Positions 36,548 through 46,181 are shown, counted from the stretch's first letter. The stretch is 64,000 bases of DNA from Christiangramia bathymodioli (GCA_009735695.1 SRSL01000003.1:248001-312000); one strand, 5' to 3'. Notes: generated from the sequence alone by a model not told the origin. Numbers and translations are program-made.

Positions 36548-37578
36548 AGTCCGATCCTGGCGAAAATCGGGTAATGATCTGAATGATCGATCTCGAATTT
36601 TTCAAAAGACTTCACTTTAGCCTGTTCCTCCACCAGGATAAAATCAATTCGCAGCGGAAAGTAATTTAGTTTAAAACTTTTTCCGAAGCCATTGCCTGCC
36701 TGCAGAAAGGCATCCTTGAACTTCCCATCCTGCCTCACCAGGTCGTAGATATAAGAAAAACTGGTATTGTTGAAGTCACCCGCGATCATCGTATGATAAG
36801 GCGATCGCTGGACCTCGTCTATCATCATTTCGGCCTGTTCCTGCTGAAGAGAAAAACCATAGCCAATTCTCCCCAGCAGTTTCTTGGAATCTTCCTTCTG
36901 AAGATCATCTATTCCGGGCTTAATATTCAGGGATTGAAAATGTACATTGAAAACTCTAAGCGTATCACCGGAATCCAGTACCACATCGGCATAGATCGCA
37001 TTATTGTTACCGTCATGCGGAAAATCTACCGAATGCTTTTTTATGATAGGAAACCTTGAAAAAATAGCTGAACCAAATTCGGCATTTTTCCCTTTCAGTT
37101 TGATGTACTCGTATGGATAAATTTCGGAAAGCCCGGCAGCTCCAATATAGTGCTCCTGTACACATAAAATATCGGGAGATTTTTCCTTTACAAATTCGGT
37201 GATCTTTTCAGGAATATCCTTTCGCGAGGACCAGTCGTAAGCGTTGAACATACGCACATTGTAGCTCATGATCGAATAATCCTGATCGATCTGGGCATCC
37301 TCTTCGCTAAGGGTATAATGAACAAAAGAAGCCACATAATTATAACCCAGCAACAGTACAATAAGAGATAGCAGAAAGTGTCTTTTGAAGCGCAGCAACC
37401 AGTAGATAAAGAATAGGCTGTTAAGAATGATAAGGACAGGTACACCCAGGCTAAGAACCGATAATAGCGGAAATGATTTAGGCGGAATGAGCGGGACCAG
37501 GTAAGATAGCAAAAGGGCCGTAGCGACGAGAGAATTGAGAATAAAGATCAGTTTCTCAAAAAATCCAAGACTCTTCAT
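36544..37578 (-). CDS. Membrane-anchored endonuclease/exonuclease/phosphatase-family protein
   Basis: A 344-aa protein with two or three N-terminal membrane helices (about 10-90) followed by an EEP domain. Motifs: SYNVRMFN, CVQEHY (catalytic Glu), FNVHFQSLN, AGDFNN (Asp, Asn) and DHSDHYPI (catalytic Asp-His), all intact. The domain should face the periplasm and might cleave phosphodiesters of nucleic acid or lipid; the substrate is unknown. It is adjacent to two rhomboid genes on the same strand. Confidence 0.88.
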   Translation of the reverse strand: MKSLGFFEKLIFILNSLVATALLLSYLVPLIPPKSFPLLSVLSLGVPVLIILNSLFFIYWLLRFKRHFLLSLIVLLLGYNYVASFVHYTLSEEDAQIDQDYSIMSYNVRMFNAYDWSSRKDIPEKITEFVKEKSPDILCVQEHYIGAAGLSEIYPYEYIKLKGKNAEFGSAIFSRFPIIKKHSVDFPHDGNNNAIYADVVLDSGDTLRVFNVHFQSLNIKPGIDDLQKEDSKKLLGRIGYGFSLQQEQAEMMIDEVQRSPYHTMIAGDFNNTSFSYIYDLVRQDGKFKDAFLQAGNGFGKSFKLNYFPLRIDFILVEEQAKVKSFEKFEIDHSDHYPIFARIGL

Positions 37579-38499
37579 CTAATCTTCTTTTCCAGCCTGA
37601 AACAGAAAGTCCTTTTCAGCCTTGCTTAAACTGTCATAGCCACTTTTACTGATCTTATCCAGAATGGCATCTACTTTCTTTTGTTTATCATTCTTGTTCA
37701 TTGACCGCGATCCTGTCCTGGACCTGCTTGGCTTGGACTGGCGATTGGAAGTTCTTCCAGAACGGTGAACCGTTCTCATGCGGGCCTTTTTCTCTTTTGG
37801 TTTAAACAGGGAGGCAAAGAAATCCAGAATATTTTCGAACCATTTTCCAATGTCATTTCCTTTCTGTAATTGAGTAGTGTACAAATACCCAAGGGCTGCA
37901 CCTCCAAGGTGGGCAAGATGACCACCGGCATTCCCCATTGGGATCTGGATAATATCGATAACCACAAGAAAGGCTGCAATCCACCAGAACTTCACGCTTC
38001 CCAAAAGGAACAACCGCACTCTCATATTCGGAATATAGGTCGCTATCCCGATTAAAACTGCCATGACCCCTGCTGAAGCCCCCATCAGATAAGAACGTCC
38101 AGTTCCCTGGAAAACCGGGAACAGGTTATAGCTTAACATATAAACAAGGGCGCCAATCAGCACTCCCAGGAAATAATAATTCAGTAAACGTTTTGGAGAA
38201 AAATAGTTCAGGAAGTACATCCCTGAAAAATACAGGATCAACATATTCCCAATGATATGCCAGAGCCCGCTGTGTAAGAAGGAATAGGTGATAATTGACC
38301 AGGGCTTCCACAGAAATTCAACCGGCTCCTTGGGAAAAACAAACCATTCAAGCAGAAAATCTGAAGGTAGGTTAAACAGGAAGGCAATTGTCCTGAACAA
38401 AAAGAACATTATAAAGACCAGCACATTGATCGCAATGAGCTTTTCGGTGACCGTAGCGGTCTGGATCTTATATCTGAACTTGTCTGATGCCCTCATCAA
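37579..38499 (-). CDS. Rhomboid-family intramembrane serine protease
   Basis: A 306-aa protein with six membrane helices. The catalytic Ser is in GASAGVMAVL (near 141) and the His in GGHLAHLGGAALG (near 193-199); the HxxxN-type segment HIIGNMLILY (about 81-90) is also present. A basic soluble tail (about 230-306) carries RTSNRQSKPSRSRTGSR and a C-terminal DKISKSGYDSLSKAEKDFL motif common in this subfamily. Overlaps the next rhomboid by four bases. Confidence 0.92.
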   Translation of the reverse strand: MMRASDKFRYKIQTATVTEKLIAINVLVFIMFFLFRTIAFLFNLPSDFLLEWFVFPKEPVEFLWKPWSIITYSFLHSGLWHIIGNMLILYFSGMYFLNYFSPKRLLNYYFLGVLIGALVYMLSYNLFPVFQGTGRSYLMGASAGVMAVLIGIATYIPNMRVRLFLLGSVKFWWIAAFLVVIDIIQIPMGNAGGHLAHLGGAALGYLYTTQLQKGNDIGKWFENILDFFASLFKPKEKKARMRTVHRSGRTSNRQSKPSRSRTGSRSMNKNDKQKKVDAILDKISKSGYDSLSKAEKDFLFQAGKED

Positions 38500-39257
38500 T
38501 ACCAGCGATTATCATTAAACTGATTCTTTTTCCAGTAATACATCATCAGGAAACCGAAAAGCGCGCCTCCAACATGGGCAAAGTGCGCGATGGAACCTCC
38601 AAAAATAGAATAACCGGTTACTCCTGAAAACAAATCTAATGCAATTAATCCGGGAATAAAATACTTGGCCTTAATTGGAACCGGAACAAATAAAAGGAAC
38701 AGTTGCACATTCGGAAACATCATCCCGAACGCCACAAGTATTCCATAAATGGCTCCCGAGGCCCCAACGGCAGGTGTCGCATAAGATTCTACCATCGAGC
38801 CTACCGCGCCGGCATCAAGCCCGGAAGGATAACTATACTGGCCCGTAGCTGCAGCCGACCTGGCTGCTTCCTGAAGGAAATCGGCAACTTCAGCCGGGGT
38901 ATATCCAATTTCGAAAAATTCGTTGGCTCCATTCTGGTAGGCATAGAAATTCACTAAGGTGTGTAGTAATGCAGCACCTATCCCTGCTCCAAAATAGAAA
39001 ATCAGGAAACGCTTTTGCCCAAGCATTTGCTCAATCGGACTTCCGAAGGCCCACAAGGCATACATATTGAATAAAATATGCATAAAGCCGCCATGCATGA
39101 ACATATGGGTTACGATCTGCCATACCTGGAAATTAGGGTTCTTCACGAACCAGAGTGCAAAGTATTCGTAAGCCTGATCGCCAATTAACTGACTCCCGAT
39201 AAAGAAAATTACATTTATAATCAATAAAACCTTTACGGTTTCAGTCATTCTTCCCAT
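38496..39257 (-). CDS. Rhomboid-family intramembrane serine protease, short form
   Basis: A 253-aa six-helix rhomboid. Motifs: HMFMHGGFMHILFNMYALW (about 51-69), catalytic Ser in GASGAIYGILVA (near 170) and His in IAHFAHVGGALFG (near 229). It stops just after the helical core. Its 5' end overlaps the mutL stop by one base and its 3' end overlaps the longer rhomboid by four, so mutL and the two proteases are one operon. Two rhomboids in tandem next to mutL is a common Flavobacteria arrangement. Confidence 0.93.
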   Translation of the reverse strand: MGRMTETVKVLLIINVIFFIGSQLIGDQAYEYFALWFVKNPNFQVWQIVTHMFMHGGFMHILFNMYALWAFGSPIEQMLGQKRFLIFYFGAGIGAALLHTLVNFYAYQNGANEFFEIGYTPAEVADFLQEAARSAAATGQYSYPSGLDAGAVGSMVESYATPAVGASGAIYGILVAFGMMFPNVQLFLLFVPVPIKAKYFIPGLIALDLFSGVTGYSIFGGSIAHFAHVGGALFGFLMMYYWKKNQFNDNRWY

Positions 39258-41113
39258 TAAGCAAATTTTTTGTCCAGTTCGTCTACCGAAACGGTGGTAA
39301 ACACGGTTTTATTAAATGGGCTTAAGCCCGGTTCCTTACAGGCGAACAGCTTGTTCACAATATGCTGTTGCTCGGCTGAATTCAATAAAGTTCCAGAACG
39401 AACCGCCATCGAATTCGCCAGGGATTTTGCCAGCAGATCGGTTTGTGAGAAGCCATTATCTGGTACATCCTTCTCAAAATCGGCAAGCAACTGCTCCAGC
39501 AGGATCTGCACTTCACTCTCAGAGATCAGAGTAGGGATCCCGGTGATCTCCACCTCGCCCTTAGCGATCTCGGCGAAAATAAAGCCTGTTTGCTCAAGGG
39601 ACTCCTTGAGCTCCTTGAGCATCTCGATCTCATGGTTATTGAACTGTAGCCTTAAAGGAAATAAAAGCTGCTGACTTACTGCAGCAGAAACTGTTATATT
39701 TTTCAAAAGTTCCTCATAAAGAATACGGGTATGCGCCCGGTGCTGATCTATGACAAGGATCCCGCTCTTTAACGTGGAAACGATAAATTTCTTCTGAAGC
39801 TGAAAAGTGGATTTGTCTGGTGTTTCTTCCTTGGAACCAAAGAGATTCCCCGTAACTTCCTCACTTTCAAATTCGATTTGTTTGATATCTACCTCGGCCT
39901 CTGTTTCCTGTTGCATTCCAGAATACAGACTTTCCCATTGAGCTGGTTTCTCCCTTTTAAAGGTTTGGGTTGTACCTCCCGAATAGGACTGTTTTGGATA
40001 TTCGTTCTGAAACGGGTTAAAGTTGCGGTCTACCTCTACCTGAGGAGCCTGGGCATCCTTATTCTTAAATTCATATGGAGTGTCCAGTTCAGAATCTCGC
40101 TCAAAATCCAGTACCGGGGCCACATTGAATTGCCCAAGACTGTGCTTGATAGCGCTTTTAAGAATCGCATACAAAGCATGCTCATCGTCAAATTTGATCT
40201 CGGTTTTAGTAGGGTGAATATTGATATCAATGGACTTCGGATCCACTTCCAGGTACAGGAAATAGGTAGGATAGCTCTTATCTTTCAGCAGGCCATCAAA
40301 CGAAGCCACCACCGCGTGGTTGAGATACGGACTTTTGATAAACCGATTATTGACAAAAAAGAACTGTTCTCCCCTGCTCTTTTTAGCGAATTCAGGTTTT
40401 CCCACGAAGCCGGAGATCTTCACGATCTCGGTATCTTCTTCAACCGGAACCAGCTTTTCATTGGTTTTCCCGCCAAGTATATTGGCAATACGCTGCCTGT
40501 AATTGGTTGGCGGTAACTGAAACAATTCACTGCCATTATGGATCAAAGAAAAACTGATATCAGGATGCGCCAGGGCTACCCTTTGAAATTCGTCAATGAT
40601 ATGTCGCGTTTCGACATTATCTGATTTCAAAAAGTTCCTGCGCGCCGGAATATTATAAAATAAGTTTTTTACACAGATACTGGTTCCCTTGGGTGTCACG
40701 CAGGGTTCCTGGGATACCACTTCACTTCCTTCAATTTTGATGCAGGTACCAATCTCGTCCTCTTCGGTTTTGGTCTTCAGTTCCACGTGGGCGATCGCCG
40801 CTATAGAAGCCAGCGCTTCCCCACGAAATCCCTTCGTCTTTAAACTGAACAGGTCATCTGCCAGTTTGATCTTGGAGGTCGCGTGGCGTTCAAAGCACAT
40901 ACGGGCATCGGTAAGGCCCATTCCGTGGCCGTCATCAACGATCTGGATCAGGGTTTTTCCAGCATCTTTGATCACCACCTGAATACGGCTTGCCTTTGCA
41001 TCTATGGAATTTTCGAGAAGTTCTTTTATTACCGAGGCCGGACGTTGCACCACTTCACCCGCAGCGATCTGGTTTGCAACGTGATCTGGCAGCAATTGAA
41101 TAATGTTACTCAT
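39257..41113 (-). CDS. mutL: DNA mismatch repair protein MutL
   Basis: A 618-aa GHKL ATPase that couples MutS recognition to strand removal. The N-terminal half shows ELLENSIDA (about 30-38), VDDGHGM (about 57-63), FKTRGFRGEALASI-like TKGFRGEALASI (about 88) and the transducer PTKTEIKFDDE. The linker is about 100 residues. In the C-terminal domain the endonuclease motif DQHA-x2-E-x4-E reads DQHRAHTRILYE, so Ala and the first Glu are replaced. Starts directly after the stop of the small membrane protein gene. Confidence 0.95.
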   Translation of the reverse strand: MSNIIQLLPDHVANQIAAGEVVQRPASVIKELLENSIDAKASRIQVVIKDAGKTLIQIVDDGHGMGLTDARMCFERHATSKIKLADDLFSLKTKGFRGEALASIAAIAHVELKTKTEEDEIGTCIKIEGSEVVSQEPCVTPKGTSICVKNLFYNIPARRNFLKSDNVETRHIIDEFQRVALAHPDISFSLIHNGSELFQLPPTNYRQRIANILGGKTNEKLVPVEEDTEIVKISGFVGKPEFAKKSRGEQFFFVNNRFIKSPYLNHAVVASFDGLLKDKSYPTYFLYLEVDPKSIDINIHPTKTEIKFDDEHALYAILKSAIKHSLGQFNVAPVLDFERDSELDTPYEFKNKDAQAPQVEVDRNFNPFQNEYPKQSYSGGTTQTFKREKPAQWESLYSGMQQETEAEVDIKQIEFESEEVTGNLFGSKEETPDKSTFQLQKKFIVSTLKSGILVIDQHRAHTRILYEELLKNITVSAAVSQQLLFPLRLQFNNHEIEMLKELKESLEQTGFIFAEIAKGEVEITGIPTLISESEVQILLEQLLADFEKDVPDNGFSQTDLLAKSLANSMAVRSGTLLNSAEQQHIVNKLFACKEPGLSPFNKTVFTTVSVDELDKKFA

Positions 41114-41407
41114 TTAACGGGGGTTCGAGAAAATGGACAAATCAAAATCTAGTATCCACAAACAAATGAAGAGTAAAATAATGATAATATAGAGGACCCT
41201 TTTATTGATACTGCGGTTCCCGCGGGTACGGCTGGCCTTTCTGGCTTCGGCCCACTGGGATCCAAAATCTATAGAATTGGTCGCCTCCCTGTATTTATTG
41301 AATTTTGAATCAAAGTCATAGATATTGCCGGTATCCTTACCCTTGTAGTAGCGCGGGGTATAGTTATACCTGCTGTTCTTCCTGACTTTATAAAAATTGA
41401 TCTTCAA
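41114..41407 (-). CDS. Small membrane protein upstream of mutL
   Basis: A 97-aa protein, TTG start, with a basic tyrosine-rich N-terminal region, and one C-terminal membrane helix (about 71-90). The last residues are polar. Such proteins are sometimes mislabelled as riboflavin synthase beta subunit because ribH is adjacent; nothing here supports that. Stop touches the mutL start. No function assigned. Confidence 0.65.
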   Translation of the reverse strand: MKINFYKVRKNSRYNYTPRYYKGKDTGNIYDFDSKFNKYREATNSIDFGSQWAEARKASRTRGNRSINKRVLYIIIILLFICLWILDFDLSIFSNPR

Positions 41408-41429
41408 AACTGTGGAGTGTTTGCTGTTC

Positions 41430-41437
41430 CAAATTTA
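41430..41437 (-). promoter_or_regulatory. Promoter -7 element for the mutL operon
   Basis: TAAATTTG on the minus strand matches TAnnTTTG and lies 22 bases before the small membrane protein start. No TTG is found at the ideal -33 spacing. Confidence 0.4.
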
Positions 41438-41521
41438 CTCAAAATGCTTCAGAATTCCGAAGCCTTCGGGTATTAAAAAAGCAATAACAATGCCGTTTTG
41501 AAAATTGAAAGAAAAAAGAGC

Positions 41522-42028
41522 TTACTGCTTGTAGAATTTCGCGTCTTTCCGAAGTTGCGCCATTTTGATGGCCGCGATAGCTGCCTCGGTGCCTTTATTT
41601 CCATGTTTCCCACCGCTTCTGGCCCGGGACTGTTCGATATTATTATCGGTTAGCACGCAGAAGATCACAGGGATGTCATTCTGAACATTCAGATCCTTGA
41701 TCCCCTGGGTAACGCCTTCACAAACAAAATCGAAATGCTTGGTTTCGCCCTGTATGACGCTTCCGATGGCGATCACGGCATCCAGCATATCGAAGCTTTC
41801 CTGCATTTTCTTACAGCCGTAGATCAATTCGAAGCTTCCCGGTACGTTCCAGCGCACGATATTCTCCTTGAGAACTCCATTATCGATGAACGCATCGAAA
41901 GCCCCCTGGAAAAGGCCTTCTGTTATTTCGTCGTTCCATTCAGAAACAACGATCCCAAACCGAAAGTTCTTCGCGTTTGGGATCGTGTTCTTATCGTATG
42001 CTGATAAATTCTTAGCTGCTGTAGCCAT
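41522..42028 (-). CDS. ribH: 6,7-dimethyl-8-ribityllumazine synthase
   Basis: Penultimate riboflavin step. The 168-aa protein has FRFGIVVSEWNDEITEGL (about 22-39), WNVPGSFELIYG (about 59-70), AVIAIGSVIQGETKHFDFVCEG (residues 83-104) with the catalytic His in KHFDF, and PVIFCVLTDNNIEQ (about 116). Full length and three bases downstream of the TPR gene, so probably cotranscribed with it. Confidence 0.96.
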   Translation of the reverse strand: MATAAKNLSAYDKNTIPNAKNFRFGIVVSEWNDEITEGLFQGAFDAFIDNGVLKENIVRWNVPGSFELIYGCKKMQESFDMLDAVIAIGSVIQGETKHFDFVCEGVTQGIKDLNVQNDIPVIFCVLTDNNIEQSRARSGGKHGNKGTEAAIAAIKMAQLRKDAKFYKQ

Positions 42029-42031
42029 ATT

Positions 42032-42805
42032 TTATTGTTGCTTCGCGCGAGCCTGGCCTAAATAAACAGGCACTTTTTCGGCTTCAGGCGCATCAGGATA
42101 TTCATCTTCGATCTCCAGAAGATATTCTTCTGCAGCATCAACCTCTCCTAACTGAATAGCAGTAATGGCAGCTTTCAAAAGGAATCTTGGAGTGGTGAAA
42201 GAGTTAGATCTCATTTCGGCTGCTTTCTCATAATAACCCAATGCCTCTTCCGGCTGATCCAACTGAAGGAAGGCATCGCCAATTCCACCCGTAGCAAGCG
42301 CTGCAAAGATCTCATCATCGCTATTGAAAGACTCCAGCTGCTCTATGGCTTCCTGGTATTTTCCAGTTCTAAGGTATGCGAAGCCTGCATTATAATGAGC
42401 AAGATTTGCGGCATCGGTCCCACCGTAGTTATCGATGATATCTAAAAATCCGTATTTACCTTCTCCCCCATTCAGGGCAAGATTATAAAGAGAATCGCTC
42501 TCTGCTCCGCTCGCCCTCAAGGCAGACGCCATGTAGTCCTGAGCCTGAGCCATTTCGTTAGCTGCTTCGGTTTGTTTTGGCTCCAGGATAAATCGGTTAT
42601 ACCCTAAATATCCAAGAACCACAACTATAGCAACCCCAACAATAATGTAGATATATTTTTGATTATCGGCCACCCAGGTTTCCGTCTTACTGGCACTTTC
42701 ATCCAGGGTATTAAAAACCTCTGCAGTTGTTGATTCTTCCTCAACTGCTTTCTGTCTCTCTTCCTTATTAGAAGGCTTGTGTCCTCTTTTCTTGTACGTT
42801 GCCAT
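42032..42805 (-). CDS. TPR-repeat inner-membrane protein (YfgM-like)
   Basis: A 257-aa protein with a basic start (KKRGHKPSNKEERQK), one membrane helix (about 50-68, YIYIIVGVAIVVVLGYLGY) and a periplasmic TPR domain (about 75-257) with repeats such as AHYNAGFAYLRTGKYQEAIEQL. It resembles the tetratricopeptide YfgM family that helps proteins leave the Sec translocon. It heads a minus-strand unit with ribH and is divergent from recF. Confidence 0.83.
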   Translation of the reverse strand: MATYKKRGHKPSNKEERQKAVEEESTTAEVFNTLDESASKTETWVADNQKYIYIIVGVAIVVVLGYLGYNRFILEPKQTEAANEMAQAQDYMASALRASGAESDSLYNLALNGGEGKYGFLDIIDNYGGTDAANLAHYNAGFAYLRTGKYQEAIEQLESFNSDDEIFAALATGGIGDAFLQLDQPEEALGYYEKAAEMRSNSFTTPRFLLKAAITAIQLGEVDAAEEYLLEIEDEYPDAPEAEKVPVYLGQARAKQQ

Positions 42806-42825
42806 AAAAATTTGTTAATGCGTGG

Positions 42826-42833
42826 CAAAAATA
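42826..42833 (-). promoter_or_regulatory. Promoter -7 element for the TPR-ribH unit
   Basis: TATTTTTG on the minus strand matches TAnnTTTG exactly, 20 bases before the ATG at 42805. The 146-bp gap to recF must also contain the recF promoter, which I could not pick out. Confidence 0.5.
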
Positions 42834-42951
42834 TAATTTTTTGTGAAAATTAAAAGGGAAAATATTTGTATTTTTTCAATAATTTCGGGTCCTTTTGGAG
42901 CACAAAATCACTCCTGGTTTTTAATTAATTTCAGCTGAATCACAGCACTTT

Positions 42952-44031
42952 ATGCATTTAAAAAATCTTAGCCTGCTTAATTATAAGAACCTGAAGTCGG
43001 CTGAATTTGACTTTGATGAAAAGATTAACTGCCTTGTTGGGAATAATGGGGTGGGAAAAACCAATGTGCTGGATAGCATTTACCTTCTTTCCTTCGGAAA
43101 AAGTTATTTTAACCCGGTTACTTCACAGAACATCAACCACGATTCCGATTTTTTCGTGGTGGAAGGTGAGTTCGAAAAGAACGAAAAACCCGAAAGGATC
43201 CTGGTTAGCGCCAAAAAAGGCCAGAAAAAGATCATAAAGCGAAATAACAAGGCTTACGAAAAAGTGAGCGACCACATAGGCTTCATTCCCACGGTGATCA
43301 TCTCCCCTGCAGATCGCGACCTGATCATTGAAGGATCGGAAACAAGAAGAAAATTCATCGATGGGGTGATCTCGCAAAGCGATCATGCATACCTCGACAA
43401 ATTATTACAGTATACCAAACTGGTTTCTCAAAGAAATTCACTGCTGAAGTATTTCGCAGCCAATAACACCTTTGAACGTGATACCCTGGAAGTTTACAAT
43501 TTGCAGTTGAGCAGCCTTGGGCAGGACCTGTTTGAAAAACGAAAGGCGTTTCTAAAGGAATTCATCCCCATTTTCAACAAAAGATATGGTGATATCACCA
43601 ATAATAAGGAGACGGTTCATATCAATTATAAAAGTCAGCTTTTTAACCAGCCCCTTGACAAATTGCTTGAAGAAAACCTGCAGAAAGATATGGCCCTTCA
43701 GTATACCTCTGTAGGAACCCACAAGGATGACCTGAGTTTCGAGATTGAAGAGCATCCTATCAAGAAATTCGGCTCACAGGGACAGCAGAAGTCATTTCTG
43801 ATCGCATTAAAACTGGCGCAATTCGATTTTATCAAACAGATCAGCAAGGTGAATCCAATTTTACTGCTGGATGATATTTTTGACAAGCTGGACGAAAACC
43901 GAGTGGCGCATATCGTGGCCCTGGTAGCCACCGATGAGCTGGGACAGATCTTTTTAAGCGATACGCATGCCGACAGGACCGAAAAAGTAGTAAAAAGCAG
44001 CAATCAATCTTATAAAATATTCAAGCTTTGA
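42952..44031 (+). CDS. recF: DNA replication and repair protein RecF
   Basis: An SMC-like ATPase that loads RecA at gaps with RecO and RecR. The 359-aa protein has Walker [10 protein letters not shown] (about 29-37), the signature [17 protein letters not shown] (about 273-289, which corresponds to the ABC signature) and Walker [17 protein letters not shown] (about 302). Full length. Its stop overlaps the TTG start of the lipoprotein gene. Confidence 0.96.
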   Translation: MHLKNLSLLNYKNLKSAEFDFDEKINCLVGNNGVGKTNVLDSIYLLSFGKSYFNPVTSQNINHDSDFFVVEGEFEKNEKPERILVSAKKGQKKIIKRNNKAYEKVSDHIGFIPTVIISPADRDLIIEGSETRRKFIDGVISQSDHAYLDKLLQYTKLVSQRNSLLKYFAANNTFERDTLEVYNLQLSSLGQDLFEKRKAFLKEFIPIFNKRYGDITNNKETVHINYKSQLFNQPLDKLLEENLQKDMALQYTSVGTHKDDLSFEIEEHPIKKFGSQGQQKSFLIALKLAQFDFIKQISKVNPILLLDDIFDKLDENRVAHIVALVATDELGQIFLSDTHADRTEKVVKSSNQSYKIFKL

Positions 44032-44468
44032 AAAAATTAATTATCGTTTTGAGCCTGGCGGTGCTATGGTCCTGCACAGGCAATGATCCTGAAGAACAAT
44101 TGCAGAACCTTAACGGTTACTGGATGATCGAAAAGGTGGAGATGGAAAACGACTCGGTAGTCGAATTCAAGCTGAGCCAGTATGTAGATTATATCGAGAT
44201 AAATGATTCGGTTGGTTTCAGAAAAAAATTGCAACCACAAATTGGCGGAAAATACCTGGCGACCGATGATGCCGAAAAACTGAAATACCGAATTGAAGAT
44301 AATAAACTCATCCTCTCCTACTCCACCGCTTTCGACACCTGGGAGGAAGAAGTGATCAAAGCAAAAGAAGATGAGTTGGTGGTGATGAGCCAGGATGACA
44401 AGATCTACCATTATAAAAAATACGAACCTATTCTAATAGAAAGCGATGAAGAAACGGAGAAAGAATGA
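44028..44468 (+). CDS. Lipocalin-like lipoprotein
   Basis: A 146-aa lipoprotein, TTG start overlapping the recF stop, with lipobox LAVLWSC (Cys16) and a lipocalin-like strand region: [20 protein letters not shown] at about 28-47, then [19 protein letters not shown]. The last 15 residues are acidic. Family members have no assigned role. It is translationally linked to recF and the DUF721 gene. Confidence 0.75.
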   Translation: MKKLIIVLSLAVLWSCTGNDPEEQLQNLNGYWMIEKVEMENDSVVEFKLSQYVDYIEINDSVGFRKKLQPQIGGKYLATDDAEKLKYRIEDNKLILSYSTAFDTWEEEVIKAKEDELVVMSQDDKIYHYKKYEPILIESDEETEKE

Positions 44469-44748
44469 AGAAATGAAGCTGGGAGACCTGCTTAAAAGCT
44501 TTGTAGACGAAAACAAGCTGGACAAAAAAGGCCTGAACCAGGTAAAAGTAAGGGACGTGTGGAACAGCCAGATGGGGCCTGCTATTGAAAAATACACTAC
44601 CAACCTGATGCTTAAGAATGATACTCTGTATGTACAGCTTAGTTCATCAGTATTAAGAGAAGAGCTAAGTTACGGTAAGGAAAAGATCATCAGGAACCTG
44701 AATGAAGAAATGGGCCAGGAGATCATTTCGAAACTGGTTTTACGATAA
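44446..44748 (+). CDS. DUF721 (DciA-like) protein
   Basis: A 100-aa DUF721 protein. Members include DciA, which loads the replicative helicase in bacteria lacking DnaC. Core pattern: LLKSFVDENKLDKKGLNQVK, VRDVWNSQMGPAIEKYT and LYVQLSSSVLREELSYGKEKI. Starting at 44446 makes it overlap the lipoprotein gene by 23 bases; an ATG at 44473 (MKLGDLL) avoids the overlap and is possible. The recF neighbourhood supports a replication role. Confidence 0.83.
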   Translation: MKKRRKNEEMKLGDLLKSFVDENKLDKKGLNQVKVRDVWNSQMGPAIEKYTTNLMLKNDTLYVQLSSSVLREELSYGKEKIIRNLNEEMGQEIISKLVLR

Positions 44749-44769
44749 AAAAATTAAAAACATGCAATT

Positions 44770-45003
44770 ATGAGCCATAATCTGAAGGTTTTCCTGGTTT
44801 ATTTTATTTCGTTCATTGCGATATTTATGATATTCCGGTTTTTATTTGAATTGCTTTTTCCTGATATGGATCACCTACTTCTTGTTGGAGCGGCGGCTCT
44901 TATTACAGTTATCCTGTCTCCGAAACTTGATAAAGACAGGGATAGTAATTCCAACAGGTACCGCTTGAGATCTATTTTCCGGAAGAAACCGTTTATGGAG
45001 TAA
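44770..45003 (+). CDS. Small two-helix membrane protein
   Basis: A 77-aa protein with two membrane helices (about 7-28 and 34-50) and a basic cytoplasmic tail (DRDSNSNRYRLRSIFRKK). It ends the recF-lipoprotein-DUF721 run. No function is recognised. Confidence 0.6.
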   Translation: MSHNLKVFLVYFISFIAIFMIFRFLFELLFPDMDHLLLVGAAALITVILSPKLDKDRDSNSNRYRLRSIFRKKPFME

Positions 45004-45030
45004 AGTTTACTGGTTTCCTTAAGTATTGCA

Positions 45031-45655
45031 GGCCTCGACTCTCCTTCGGCTCTGCTCAGGACAAGCTGCTCGACCTGACACTACTTTTTGATATAGCTCG
45101 GCCGGACGCTCAACTAGCCGCATAACCGTTATGCTGTCCCGGTACTTCGGAAGTTTGAGCATCTATAAAAGTCATTGCGAAGGAGCAAGGCGACTGAAGC
45201 AAAGTTTCGATCTACTAGAGATTACTAGGCTTGCTCGTAATGATTATCAAATTATCTAAATAGGCCTCGACTCCCCTTCGACTCCGCTCAGGACAAGCTG
45301 CTCGACCTGACACTACTTTTTGATATAGCTCGGCCGGACGCTCAACTAGCCGCATAACCGTTATGCTGTCCCGGTACTTCGGAAGTTTGAGCATCTATAA
45401 AAGTCATTGCGAAGGAGCAAGGCGACTGAAGCATATAAAATTCGAGCCAGTTAGAGATTACTTCGCTTCGCTCGTAATGACTATCAAATTATCAATATAG
45501 GTCTCGACTACGCTCGACCTGACACTACTTTTCGATATAGTTGGACCTGACAACCTTTGGAGTCATTGCGAAGGAGCAGCGCGACTGAAGCAATCCCTGA
45601 TGAAATCCTTACCTGATAGAGATTACTACGCTGCGCTCGTAATGACATCACCGGG
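45031..45655. repeat. ~232-bp intergenic repeats with REP-like palindromes
   Basis: Two nearly identical units (45031-45262 and 45263-45499) and a third shorter, diverged one (45500-45655). Each holds a CTCCGCTCAGG-type core, a long shared middle (about 45085-45170 in the first unit) and an inverted pair GTCATTGCGA...CTCGTAATGA with about 80 bases between arms. The block fills the gap between two convergent gene ends. Confidence 0.88.
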
Positions 45656-45689
45656 GGCCTGACATTAAAATCTATTAAAAGCCCATAAA

Positions 45690-45716
45690 AAAACCGGACT
45701 CAAAAAGCCCGGTTTT
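45690..45716. terminator. Bidirectional terminator between the repeats and ndk
   Basis: AAAACCGG (45690-45697) pairs with CCGGTTTT (45709-45716). A-run on one side and T-run on the other make it able to stop transcripts from both directions; on the minus strand it follows ndk. Confidence 0.85.
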
Positions 45717-45739
45717 CTATATTTATTGAAATGCTTTGT

Positions 45740-46159
45740 TTAGAACATCTCTCTTCCTGCGAAATGGAAAGCGCCTTCAATTTGTGCATTCTCATCGCTA
45801 TCACTTCCGTGAACCGCATTTTCTCCAATGCTTTTCGCGTATTTCTTTCTGATGGTTCCTTCAGCAGCTTCCTCTGGATTTGTAGCACCAATAAGAGTTC
45901 TGAAATCTTCCACAGCATTATCTTTTTCAAGAATTGCCGCAACAATAGGACCTCTGGTCATGAACTCAACCAATTCGCCAAAGAATGGACGTTCCTTGTG
46001 GATCGCGTAAAAAGTCTCAGCATCTCTCTGAGTCATTTGAGTAAGCTTCATCGCTACGATTCTGAAACCAGAAGCGGTGATCTGTTCTAATATTCCACCA
46101 ATATGCCCGTCTTCAACTGCATCTGGCTTGATCATGGTGAATGTTCTATTTCCTGCCAT
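45740..46159 (-). CDS. ndk: Nucleoside diphosphate kinase
   Basis: Balances NTP pools by phosphate transfer through an active-site His. The 139-aa protein has [17 protein letters not shown] (about 8-24), [18 protein letters not shown] (about 57-74) and the [15 protein letters not shown] motif with catalytic His117-region (113-127). Full length, single gene with its own promoter and terminator. Confidence 0.97.
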   Translation of the reverse strand: MAGNRTFTMIKPDAVEDGHIGGILEQITASGFRIVAMKLTQMTQRDAETFYAIHKERPFFGELVEFMTRGPIVAAILEKDNAVEDFRTLIGATNPEEAAEGTIRKKYAKSIGENAVHGSDSDENAQIEGAFHFAGREMF

Positions 46160-46181
46160 TGTATGGTTTTTAAATTTGGTG

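Noticed and set aside
41114-41407. Riboflavin synthase beta subunit
   Set aside because: The label comes from proximity to ribH. The sequence is a small single-helix membrane protein with no lumazine synthase motif.
45700-46090. Frames overlapping ndk on both strands
   Set aside because: ndk has a full family match, promoter and terminator; the others are out-of-frame shadows of it.
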